Below are positions 1 through 5,045 of a stretch of DNA of 5,045 nucleotides, piece by piece. The position numbers were made by a program, and so were the translations under genes. The notes beneath the pieces were generated by a model. The model worked only from the letters and a program-made list of their open reading frames with translations. It was not told where the DNA came from and did no database searches. How positions within the stretch are numbered: position 1 is the stretch's first letter; each line of letters begins with the position of its first letter. This stretch comes from Clostridia bacterium (GTDB lineage Bacteria; Bacillota; Clostridia; Christensenellales; UBA1242): positions 1 through 5,045 of the forward strand of contig JAFQBZ010000195.1 in NCBI GenBank assembly GCA_017399515.1, given 5' to 3'.

Positions 1-167
1 ATGATATCGCCTGGTGCAAAATTTGTTGCACTTGGTGATTTTGTGATTGTTAAGCCTGAAGCATCTTCTAAAACTATTGAATTTGTGTTTGAAGAAACAG
101 TTTCAGTTGAAGCAGAACCAACATATTGATAAACTGTTGTGGCTTCATTAGTAATTGTGGTTGACAT
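1..167 (-). CDS. N-terminal fragment of a DUF11-type (TIGR01451-like) repeat protein, cut by the window edge
   Basis: The minus strand is open from an ATG at 165-167 to the left edge, giving 55 complete codons with no stop. A strong AAGGAGG sits four bases upstream, so the start is well supported. The peptide is rich in Ser/Thr/Asn and lacks a signal peptide or membrane segment. It begins MSTTITNEATTVYQYVG, has SSNTNSIVLEDAS near residues 25-37, and then LTITKSPSATNFAPGDI at 39-55. The last stretch closely resembles the first strand of DUF11 domains (pattern LxxxKSxxxxxFxPGDxITYTV), and the 35-residue leader resembles that of Bacillota proteins which start directly with a short beta segment before tandem DUF11 repeats. 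Their molecular role is unknown; surface or structural roles are often assumed. The family call rests on about 20 residues, and the number of repeats cannot be seen. Confidence 0.7.
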   Translation of the reverse strand, partial: MSTTITNEATTVYQYVGSASTETVSSNTNSIVLEDASGLTITKSPSATNFAPGDI

Positions 168-171
168 ATTG

Positions 172-178
172 CCTCCTT
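172..178 (-). promoter_or_regulatory. Ribosome binding site of the DUF11-type gene
   Basis: The minus strand reads AAGGAGG followed by CAAT and ATG. This near-perfect Shine-Dalgarno sequence fixes the start at 167. It is the strongest ribosome binding site in the window, suggesting high translation of this gene. Confidence 0.85.
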
Positions 179-204
179 AAAAAATAATTTCAAAATATAG
201 GTTC

Positions 205-218
205 GCAGAATAATCTGC
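205..218. repeat. Small perfect inverted repeat in the divergent intergenic region
   Basis: GCAGA (205-209) and TCTGC (214-218) form a perfect 5-base inverted repeat around ATAA. It lies upstream of the DUF11-type gene and touches the weak -10 candidate on the minus strand (218-223). It could be an operator half-site pair or a short 5' leader hairpin, but a repeat this short may be chance. There is no T-tract, so it is not a terminator. Confidence 0.3.
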
Positions 219-246
219 CTATAACATAATATTCAAAAATAAGAAA
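218..246 (-). promoter_or_regulatory. Weak candidate promoter for the DUF11-type gene
   Basis: Minus-strand TATAGG (218-223) is preceded by TG plus one base, giving an extended -10. The -35 position 17 bases away (241-246) reads TTTCTT and is poor. If used, the leader would be about 44 bases and would include part of the small inverted repeat. A second -10-like TATATT lies closer to the gene but has no better -35. The assignment is tentative. Confidence 0.22.
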
Positions 247-313
247 TTGTGTGTTAAACAAATAATCGACTGTAAGCAGTTTAAAAAAATAAATTTCATT
301 CAATTAAAGTTGT

Positions 314-343
314 TTGACTTTTGATTTAGTCTTTTGCTAAGAT
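314..343 (+). promoter_or_regulatory. Promoter of the small membrane protein gene
   Basis: A -35 element TTGACT (314-319) is followed after 18 bases by TAAGAT (338-343), which is preceded by TGC and so forms an extended -10. The predicted start near 350 gives a leader of about 24 bases containing the AAGGAG at 362-367. The extended -10 form recurs at the next two plus-strand promoters. Confidence 0.6.
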
Positions 344-373
344 AAAACTGTAAATAAACACAAGGAGTTTTTT

Positions 374-679
374 ATGGAAAATCAAGAAACAAAACAAACC
401 CCTGAAAAAGTTGTTGCTCCAAAAAAAGCAAAGAAAAAAGAATGCACAGCCGGTCAAGGCACAAACCTTGCATTTGCAAGCATTACACTTTTCGTGCTTT
501 GTGCAATTTTCATTGTTATGGGCATCTACTTCTTAGCAGGAATGAAAGCATACCTCGGTGGCGTTATGCTTCTTATTTTTGGTGTTGCTTTTGCCATTAT
601 TAATGTTGTTCTTAACAAGTCAACACTCTTCAAAAAAGCACCTGCAAAAACCGAAGAAAAAACTGAAGAAAATAAATAA
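374..679 (+). CDS. Small two-helix membrane protein of unknown function
   Basis: This 101-residue protein has a start supported by AAGGAG at 362-367, six bases before the ATG. A very basic, lysine-rich N-terminal tail (residues 1-24, including KKAKKKE) precedes two hydrophobic segments at about 32-54 and 59-80, joined by a tight GMKAY turn. A charged C-terminal tail follows (KK then a TEEKTEENK end). The positive-inside rule suggests a helical hairpin with both tails in the cytoplasm. The charged Lys/Glu tails look disordered. No enzyme motif, signal peptidase site or metal-binding motif is visible, and I do not recognise the family. It has its own promoter and a strong terminator, so it appears to be monocistronic. 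It could be a small stress or envelope protein, but nothing in the sequence shows this. Confidence 0.8.
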   Translation: MENQETKQTPEKVVAPKKAKKKECTAGQGTNLAFASITLFVLCAIFIVMGIYFLAGMKAYLGGVMLLIFGVAFAIINVVLNKSTLFKKAPAKTEEKTEENK

Positions 680-687
680 AAAATCGC

Positions 688-726
688 AAAAAAATCACTT
701 TATTAACATAAATAAGGTGATTTTTT
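688..726 (+). terminator. Rho-independent terminator of the small membrane protein gene
   Basis: TCACTTTATT (695-704) pairs with AATAAGGTGA (711-720) over ten base pairs, one of them G-T, around the loop AACATA. A run of A precedes it (688-694) and a run of T follows (721-726). The -35 box of the next gene begins nine bases after the T-tract. The A and T runs could also allow function on the minus strand, but no minus gene ends here. Confidence 0.88.
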
Positions 727-734
727 GTTTTCTT

Positions 735-763
735 TTGACATAATTTGCGAAAAATGATATCGT
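735..763 (+). promoter_or_regulatory. Promoter of the iron-containing alcohol dehydrogenase gene
   Basis: A perfect -35 TTGACA (735-740) is followed after exactly 17 bases by TATCGT (758-763), preceded by TGA to make an extended -10. The predicted start near 770 gives a leader of about 22 bases that includes the AAGGA at 781-785. The -10 hexamer matches the consensus at only four of six positions, so the -35 and the TG probably carry much of the strength. Confidence 0.62.
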
Positions 764-791
764 TAAACCAATAAATTTAAAAGGATAAATT

Positions 792-1991
792 ATGAATATT
801 TTTAAAAAGTTTTATTGCCGAAGTTTGCAATTTATCTTTAAACTTGCCATTCCTTTTTTGCCTTATCGAGAGCCAAAAATTTTAAACACAAACAAAGATA
901 TTGTTGAAGTTTTAAAATCACAAAATAAAAAATCTGTTCTTTTTATGACCGGCAAACACATTCACGCTTCTGGAATCACAAAACCACTTGAAGAAACACT
1001 TTCTAAAAATGGGTTTTCGGTTGTTATATTTAACAATATTGATTCAAACCCAACAACAAAAAATGTTGAAGAGGCACTTGAAACTTATCACAAAAACAAC
1101 TTAGATTCAATTATTGCTTTTGGTGGTGGCTCAATTATTGACTGTGCAAAAGCCGTTGGGGCAAGAGTAACTTATCCCAAAAAACCACTTTCAAAAATGA
1201 AAGGCGTTATGAAAATTTTGAAAAAGATTCCCCTTTTTGTTGCCATCCCAACAACAGCCGGAACCGGCACAGAAACCACTGTTGCAGCAGTAATCACAGA
1301 CAGCGAAACCAGACACAAATATGCAATCAGTTCTTTTCCACTCATTCCGCACTACGCACTTTTAGATTCAACTTTAACCCTTGCCTTGCCACAAAGCATA
1401 ACTGCCGGTTCTGGGATGGACGCTCTCACTCACGCAGTTGAAGCCTATATCGGCAGAAGCACCACTAAAAAAACCAGAATGTATGCAGAAGAAGCAGTTA
1501 AAACTATTTTTGAAAATCTTGAAACTTGTTATCACAACGGTTCAGATTTAACTGCTCGTGAAAATATGCTTATTGCATCTTATAAAGCAGGACTTGCCTT
1601 CACAAAATCTTATGTTGGTTATGTTCACGCTGTTGCACACGCACTTGGCGGAAAATATAACCTTGCTCATGGGCAAACAAATGCAATAATTTTGCCTTAT
1701 ATGTTAAAAGCATACGGCAAATCGGTTTACAAAAAACTTTGGAAACTTGGGGTTGTTTCAGGATTATTTAATAAAGAAACCCCTTATGAAGAAGGAGCAA
1801 AGTTATTCATTTCAAAAATAGAAGAAATAAACAAAAATATGAACATCGGCACCAGCATAGAAATTCAAACGGCAGATATTATAAATCTTGCAAAAACTGC
1901 CGAAAAAGAAGCCAATCCACTTTACCCTGTTCCAAAACTGTTTACCGCAAAAGAACTTGAAAACATAATTAAACAAATTCAAACAAAATAA
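792..1991 (+). CDS. Iron-containing (group III) alcohol dehydrogenase
   Basis: This 399-residue protein has the usual length of the Fe-ADH family, which oxidises alcohols or reduces aldehydes/ketones with NAD(P) and a divalent metal in the cytoplasm. The nucleotide-binding GGGSIIDCAK lies at 111-120 and PTTAGTGTETT at 153-163. The metal-site pattern is complete: D210 and H214 in GMDALTHAVEAY, H279 in GYVHAVAHALGG, and H293 in LAHGQ. H283 sits at the position of the conserved extra active-site histidine. The 4- and 14-residue spacings match those of FucO-like enzymes. The first 25 residues are basic and aromatic (KKFYCRSLQFIFKLAIPFLPYREP), an amphipathic extension ahead of the Rossmann-like domain. 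The start is supported by AAGGA six bases upstream. Substrate cannot be assigned; a butanol-, propanediol- or glycerol-type activity is possible. It is transcribed alone. Confidence 0.93.
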   Translation: MNIFKKFYCRSLQFIFKLAIPFLPYREPKILNTNKDIVEVLKSQNKKSVLFMTGKHIHASGITKPLEETLSKNGFSVVIFNNIDSNPTTKNVEEALETYHKNNLDSIIAFGGGSIIDCAKAVGARVTYPKKPLSKMKGVMKILKKIPLFVAIPTTAGTGTETTVAAVITDSETRHKYAISSFPLIPHYALLDSTLTLALPQSITAGSGMDALTHAVEAYIGRSTTKKTRMYAEEAVKTIFENLETCYHNGSDLTARENMLIASYKAGLAFTKSYVGYVHAVAHALGGKYNLAHGQTNAIILPYMLKAYGKSVYKKLWKLGVVSGLFNKETPYEEGAKLFISKIEEINKNMNIGTSIEIQTADIINLAKTAEKEANPLYPVPKLFTAKELENIIKQIQTK

Positions 1992-2019
1992 GGCACTAAA
2001 TTTTTAGTGCCTTTTATTT
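1992..2019 (+). terminator. Rho-independent terminator of the alcohol dehydrogenase gene
   Basis: GGCACTAAA (1992-2000) and TTTAGTGCC (2003-2011) form a perfect stem followed by TTTTATTT. The innermost A-T pairs probably open to give a four-base loop. The stem begins at the base directly after the TAA stop codon. Confidence 0.9.
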
Positions 2020-2042
2020 GTGCTTATTAAATAAAAAAGAAC

Positions 2043-2071
2043 TTTACATCAAATTTTTATAGTGCTAAAAT
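2043..2071 (+). promoter_or_regulatory. Extended -10 promoter that appears to give a leaderless kinase mRNA
   Basis: TTTACA (2043-2048) and TAAAAT (2066-2071) are separated by 17 bases, and TGC precedes the -10, so this is the best overall promoter match in the window (five of six in each hexamer plus TG). Only six bases separate the -10 from the ATG at 2078, so the usual start distance places +1 on or beside the A of the start codon. No Shine-Dalgarno sequence is present between the preceding terminator and the ATG. Confidence 0.65.
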
Positions 2072-2077
2072 TAAACT

Positions 2078-2971
2078 ATGAAATGCGTTTATATTTTTAA
2101 CCCAAAAAGCGGAAAACAAAAACATATAAAATATCAAGATTATATCATTAAGAAACTTTTAACAAAGTTTGAAACTGTTGATGTGAAACCCACAAAAAAG
2201 AAAGGTGACGCATCAATTTTTGCAAGCGAAGCCTGTGGCGTTTATGATATGATTGTGGTGGCTGGTGGCGATGGCACAATGAACGAAATCATCAACGGCT
2301 TAGCCGAAAAAGAAAACCGCCCACAAATCGGCTATATTCCAACCGGAACGACAAATGATCTTGCAAGGTCTTTAAACATTCCAAGGAATATAAAAAAAGC
2401 GTTAAAAGTCATTTTAAAGGGCAAGTCTTTAAAGCACGACATATTTAAAGTTAATGGAAAATATGGCATTTATGTATGCGCTTTTGGGCTTTTCACAGCC
2501 TCTAGTTACACCGCAGACCAGGGTCTTAAAAACAAATTTGGAAAACTTGCTTATTATTTCAGCGGAATTAAAGAACTAAAAACAACAAAAAAATTTCCGG
2601 TTACTGTTAAAAGTGAAAATTTGCAATTCACTACTGATGCAATTTTATGTTTAATCGCCAACAGCAGATATGTGAGTGGTTTTAAAATTGACAACGAAGC
2701 CAACTGTCATGACGGCTTTGTTAACCTTATTCTTTTTCAAGAGAAAAACCCAAAAAGAGTTTCACTCAAAACCCTTCTCACCATTTGCAAATTGTTTTTA
2801 GGTGGGCTTGCAAAAATCAAAAATGTAAAGAACTGTCATGTGGTTAAACTCAGCAAATTTTCCGTTGAACTTAACGAAAAAACTCCTGTTAACATTGACG
2901 GCGAAATTGGTCACAGAGGTTCATTTGACTTTGAAATGTTAAACGAACATATTGACATTATTGTTAAATAA
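2078..2971 (+). CDS. Diacylglycerol kinase / YegS-type lipid kinase
   Basis: This 297-residue protein has the full length of the soluble bacterial DAGK-catalytic family (DgkB, YegS), which uses ATP to phosphorylate diacylglycerol or a related lipid at the inner face of the membrane. The N-terminus has NPKSG at 8-12, the nucleotide-binding GGDGT at 63-67, and PTGTTNDLARSL at 88-99. The beta-sandwich domain carries a conserved-type HDGFVNL at 211-217 and NIDGE at 272-276. In DgkB the Asp of that DGE motif is the proposed catalytic base. The typical family opening (MKCVYIFNPKSG) makes the ATG at 2078 the right start, although it has no ribosome binding site. In Bacillota, DgkB recycles diacylglycerol released during lipoteichoic acid synthesis, which is a reasonable but unproven role here. 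A YegS-like specificity or a carotenoid/sphingoid-type substrate cannot be excluded. The gene is monocistronic and converges with the HIT gene. Confidence 0.92.
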   Translation: MKCVYIFNPKSGKQKHIKYQDYIIKKLLTKFETVDVKPTKKKGDASIFASEACGVYDMIVVAGGDGTMNEIINGLAEKENRPQIGYIPTGTTNDLARSLNIPRNIKKALKVILKGKSLKHDIFKVNGKYGIYVCAFGLFTASSYTADQGLKNKFGKLAYYFSGIKELKTTKKFPVTVKSENLQFTTDAILCLIANSRYVSGFKIDNEANCHDGFVNLILFQEKNPKRVSLKTLLTICKLFLGGLAKIKNVKNCHVVKLSKFSVELNEKTPVNIDGEIGHRGSFDFEMLNEHIDIIVK

Positions 2972-3009
2972 AAAATATCTTGCGAAAACTATCGCAAGAT
3001 ATTTTTATT
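2972..3009. terminator. Bidirectional terminator shared by the kinase and HIT genes
   Basis: ATATCTTGCGA (2975-2985) pairs perfectly with TCGCAAGATAT (2992-3002) around the loop AAACTA. A-rich sequence precedes it and T-rich sequence follows, so both strands show a stem plus T-tract. The kinase stop ends at 2971 and the HIT stop occupies 3005-3007, inside the plus-strand T-tract. The two convergent genes therefore share one 33-base gap almost entirely made of terminator. Confidence 0.9.
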
Positions 3010-3406
3010 TTTCATCTTTAAGTGATTCTCTTATGTTTTCAGGTTTTTTAAGCCAAGACCTGATTCCCCTTCCAGCAAAAGGTTCATCATTATATCTTGG
3101 CAAAATGTGAAGGTGTGCATGTTGAACTGATTGACCACCAGCCTCACCGACATTCCAACCAATGTTATAACCGTCAGGCTTATAAGTTGCATCAATATAT
3201 TCCTTAACCTTCAAAAGAAGTTCTCTTGTGTCACTCCACTCTTTTTCTGAAAGTTCAAACGGAGTGCTCACTCTTGACTTTGGAATAATCACATAAGACC
3301 CAATAAGCACTTTATCTTTCAAGTTGTTAGACCTAACCGCAATCGCTGTTTCAGTTTCAAAAACCGGTTCATCAGTGTTTTCAGTTTGAATATCGTGTTC
3401 AATCAT
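3005..3406 (-). CDS. HIT-family (histidine triad) nucleotide hydrolase or transferase
   Basis: This 133-residue protein carries the histidine triad QHAHLHI, with H96, H98 and H100; H98 is expected to be the nucleophile attacking the alpha-phosphate of a nucleotide substrate. Upstream are the family features GYNIGWNVGEAGGQSV (79-94) and SYVIIPKSRVSTPFELSEKEW (37-57). Downstream is LPRYNDEP. The usual N-terminal zinc-binding cysteines of some HIT branches are absent. Substrates in the family include Ap4A, AMP-lysine or AMP-amidates and other nucleoside phosphoramidates; which applies here cannot be told. The start is placed at the ATG of 3404-3406, because GAGGA at 3412-3416 is correctly spaced for it. 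A GTG four codons upstream (3416-3418) overlaps that Shine-Dalgarno and has none of its own. The gene has its own promoter. Confidence 0.9.
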   Translation of the reverse strand: MIEHDIQTENTDEPVFETETAIAVRSNNLKDKVLIGSYVIIPKSRVSTPFELSEKEWSDTRELLLKVKEYIDATYKPDGYNIGWNVGEAGGQSVQHAHLHILPRYNDEPFAGRGIRSWLKKPENIRESLKDEK

Positions 3407-3411
3407 AATTT

Positions 3412-3416
3412 TCCTC
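3412..3416 (-). promoter_or_regulatory. Ribosome binding site that decides the HIT gene start
   Basis: Minus-strand GAGGA lies five bases before the ATG at 3406. The alternative in-frame GTG at 3416-3418 shares a base with this site, so using it would add four residues (MRKI) without a Shine-Dalgarno. The ATG is therefore the better start. Confidence 0.75.
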
Positions 3417-3436
3417 ACAAAAATAAATACCCCTTT

Positions 3437-3465
3437 ATAGTAATAAAAAGTTTAAAACTTGTCAA
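3437..3465 (-). promoter_or_regulatory. Promoter of the HIT gene
   Basis: On the minus strand a perfect TTGACA (3460-3465) is followed after 17 bases by TACTAT (3437-3442). The predicted start near 3430 gives a leader of about 24 bases holding the GAGGA site. Unlike the three plus-strand promoters, this -10 has no TG extension. Confidence 0.62.
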
Positions 3466-3505
3466 ACTAAAAATCAAACCAACAACCATTCCATAAAAAA
3501 ACCAC

Positions 3506-3534
3506 AAAAAAAGATGCAAAATTGCATCTTTTTT
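3506..3534 (-). terminator. Rho-independent terminator of the BspA-like gene
   Basis: GATGCAA (3513-3519) and TTGCATC (3522-3528) form a symmetric hairpin flanked by seven A and six T, six bases after the minus-strand stop codon. Both strands end in a T-tract, so it could work in either direction, but only the minus-strand gene reads into it. It insulates the HIT promoter from upstream transcription. Confidence 0.87.
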
Positions 3535-3540
3535 GTTTTA

Positions 3541-5045
3541 TTAGTCGTTTGTATAAACTAAATCACCATCTGTGCATTTAACAGTGAGTTTATTAAGACC
3601 TGTCCAACTGAAATCATATCTATCACTAATGGCTGCTTCAAACTCTGCTCTTGTTCCACCAAATGTAATTGTATCAATTCCGGCTTCATCAAAGGCAGTC
3701 CATTCAAATGCATAATCTTCACCTTCAAAGTTTCTTAAACCCTTGATATAAAGTTCTTTAAGTGAACCGCGGAAGAACGCTTCATAATCAATTGCAACAT
3801 TACCAAGAATTGTAATCTTTGTTGCACTTGAATACATAAATGCTCTTGTTCCAATTTCTTCAACATTTGCAGAAATCACAACCTCTGTAATTTTTGTGCA
3901 TGAATCAAATGCACTGTCTGCAATTTTTGTAACTGTTGCAGCAATTGTAACTTTTCCAACATAATTTCTTGGGCAGAAATAAAGAATTGTTTTATCTTTA
4001 TTATAAACAAATCCATTTTCGTCAACACTTAAATAAGCATTATCTTTATGAATATTAACAGTTGTTAAACTATTCAAACCATCAAATTCTAAATATTGCC
4101 AATATCCAAATGAAACATTTTTTCCAATTGTTAAAGTTTTTAAACTTTCACAGAGTGAGAATGAATCATAATACATACTTGTCACTGAATCAGGAATAAC
4201 AATTTCTGTTACAAATTTGCAATATCCAAATGAATATTCACCAATTGTTTCTGTTCCATTTTTAATTGTAACAACACCAACTTTTCCTGCTGGGCACATA
4301 ATAAGTGTTTTACCATCAGCACTATAAACAATGCCATTATAAGATGTGTAAACTGAACCTGAATTAATGTTAATGTTTTCAAGTGAGTGTGAAGCCCAGA
4401 AATGTCTTGTTTCAATTCCATCAATAACAGTTGAAGGAACATTTAATGTTTTAAGATATTCAACTCCTTGGAAAGAATCTTCTGCAAGATATTTAACTCC
4501 ATTTGGAATGTCATATTCTGTTGCTTTTTTGTAAGCAGGATATCTAACAAGAGTTTCCATATCTTCTGTATATAACACTCCGTCAACTGAGCAATAATGT
4601 GTGTTTTCTTCAGCAACATTTATCATTGCAACATCAAGCCAACTGTTTGTGTAAATTTCTTCAATAGAAGCAGGAATATTTAAAATTAAAGTATCATAAT
4701 TTGAGCCAAATGTGGTTGTATAGAAATAATCATATGAAGACTCTTGACCAACTTTTTTAACAGGAAGCACGCCATAACCATCAACTTCCATTGTTTCAGG
4801 AATATCAATAACTGAACCAGCGGTTGTTGCTCTTGTGATGATTACATATTCACTTCCTTCTTCACCATCAACTTCAATTTGAAATGATGTTGAAATATAT
4901 GCAGTGTCTTCTTTAATTTCTAATGAAATATCTGTGTCTTTGCAGCAGATTTGAATAACCTCACCATCAAGATAGATTGTCACAATATAAGCACCAAGTT
5001 CTTCACCTGATTTTGACACAGAAATCATATTATCACCAAATGAAT
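3541..5045 (-). CDS. BspA-like leucine-rich-repeat (LRR_5) protein, C-terminal part; start outside the window
   Basis: The frame is open from the right edge to a TAA at 3541-3543, giving 500 visible residues. The first ATG (5026-5028) has no ribosome binding site and is preceded in frame by open codons reading SFGDN, so it is probably internal. Counting from that Met, residues 60-92 (YVIITRA ... DIPETMEVDGYGVLPVKKVG) resemble the entry segment of BspA-type LRR domains. Three variant modules of the type VDGVLYxxDxxTLxxxPAxK follow at about 147, 231 and 337. Each leads into an IPxxVxxIxxxSFxxCxxLxxLxIP-like repeat. The end (FGGTRAEFEAAI ... TVKCTDGDLVYTND) is the common capping segment of clostridial LRR_5 proteins. 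No LPxTG, GW or S-layer anchor is visible, so any anchor or signal peptide must be upstream. Relatives are surface or secreted proteins with suspected adhesion roles; the function here is unproven. Confidence 0.88.
   Translation of the reverse strand, partial: SFGDNMISVSKSGEELGAYIVTIYLDGEVIQICCKDTDISLEIKEDTAYISTSFQIEVDGEEGSEYVIITRATTAGSVIDIPETMEVDGYGVLPVKKVGQESSYDYFYTTTFGSNYDTLILNIPASIEEIYTNSWLDVAMINVAEENTHYCSVDGVLYTEDMETLVRYPAYKKATEYDIPNGVKYLAEDSFQGVEYLKTLNVPSTVIDGIETRHFWASHSLENININSGSVYTSYNGIVYSADGKTLIMCPAGKVGVVTIKNGTETIGEYSFGYCKFVTEIVIPDSVTSMYYDSFSLCESLKTLTIGKNVSFGYWQYLEFDGLNSLTTVNIHKDNAYLSVDENGFVYNKDKTILYFCPRNYVGKVTIAATVTKIADSAFDSCTKITEVVISANVEEIGTRAFMYSSATKITILGNVAIDYEAFFRGSLKELYIKGLRNFEGEDYAFEWTAFDEAGIDTITFGGTRAEFEAAISDRYDFSWTGLNKLTVKCTDGDLVYTND
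4100..4234 (-). repeat. 15-base direct repeat inside the BspA-like gene, period 120 bases
   Basis: The same 15 bases (CAATATCCAAATGAA on the plus strand) occur at 4100-4114 and 4220-4234, exactly 40 codons apart and in the same frame. Both encode SFGY in the LRR units (residues 266-269 and 306-309 from the first Met). This probably reflects duplication of LRR units within the gene. Flanking bases have diverged. Confidence 0.6.

Noticed and set aside
161..170. TTGACATATT resembling a -35 box on the plus strand
   Set aside because: It is the complement of the start-codon region of the DUF11-type gene, and no -10 box lies at the right distance that would serve the gene at 374.
269..280. ACTG-TAAG-CAGT inverted repeat
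   Set aside because: A 4-base arm in AT-rich sequence is expected by chance, and it has no T-tract or clear promoter relation.
558..743. Plus-strand open frame of 61 codons
   Set aside because: It overlaps the small membrane protein gene in another frame, runs through its terminator and the next -35 box, and has no ribosome binding site.
792..2971. Alcohol dehydrogenase and lipid kinase as a two-gene operon
   Set aside because: A strong terminator at 1992-2019 and a separate promoter at 2043-2071 lie between them, so co-transcription is not supported.
4209..4442. Minus-strand open frame of 77 codons
   Set aside because: It lies wholly within the BspA-like gene in another frame and has a Leu/Gln-rich composition typical of an out-of-frame reading.
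1..5045. CRISPR array, tRNA, rRNA, insertion sequence or phage module
   Set aside because: There are no regularly spaced repeats, cloverleaf sequences, transposase-like proteins or terminal inverted repeats in the window. Coding and short regulatory sequence explain nearly all of it.

Overview
This is an AT-rich window with compact, mostly single-gene transcription units, AGGAGG-type ribosome binding sites, TTGACA-type promoters and simple hairpin-plus-T-tract terminators. That style, together with a BspA-type leucine-rich-repeat protein and a DUF11-type repeat protein, suggests an uncultured low-GC Bacillota (Firmicutes), plausibly gut- or host-associated. The lineage is inference from style and gene families; there is no rRNA or other marker here. 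All five visible stop codons are TAA and tryptophan is read from TGG, so the standard code fits.

Layout: (1) Positions 1-167, minus strand, hold the first 55 codons of a gene running off the left edge; its start resembles DUF11 (TIGR01451) repeat proteins. (2) A 206-base divergent intergenic region leads to a small two-helix membrane protein (374-679, plus) of unknown function. (3) An iron-containing alcohol dehydrogenase (792-1991, plus) and (4) a YegS/DgkB-type lipid or diacylglycerol kinase (2078-2971, plus) follow, each with its own promoter and terminator. (5) A HIT-family nucleotide hydrolase or transferase (3005-3406, minus) converges on the kinase and shares a bidirectional terminator with it. 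(6) The C-terminal 500 residues of a BspA-like leucine-rich-repeat protein (3541 to the right edge, minus) enter from the right; its start lies outside the window.

The genes do not look like one pathway. A terminator and a fresh promoter separate nearly every pair, so neighbourhood gives little functional linkage. Two repeat-rich proteins flank a core of ordinary metabolic genes (redox, lipid phosphorylation, nucleotide hydrolysis).

The most interesting signal is regulatory. The kinase gene has a strong-looking extended -10 promoter whose predicted transcription start falls on the A of its ATG, with no Shine-Dalgarno sequence, so it is predicted to be a leaderless mRNA while its neighbours have normal leaders. 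I found no CRISPR array, tRNA, rRNA, insertion sequence or convincing novel multi-gene system.
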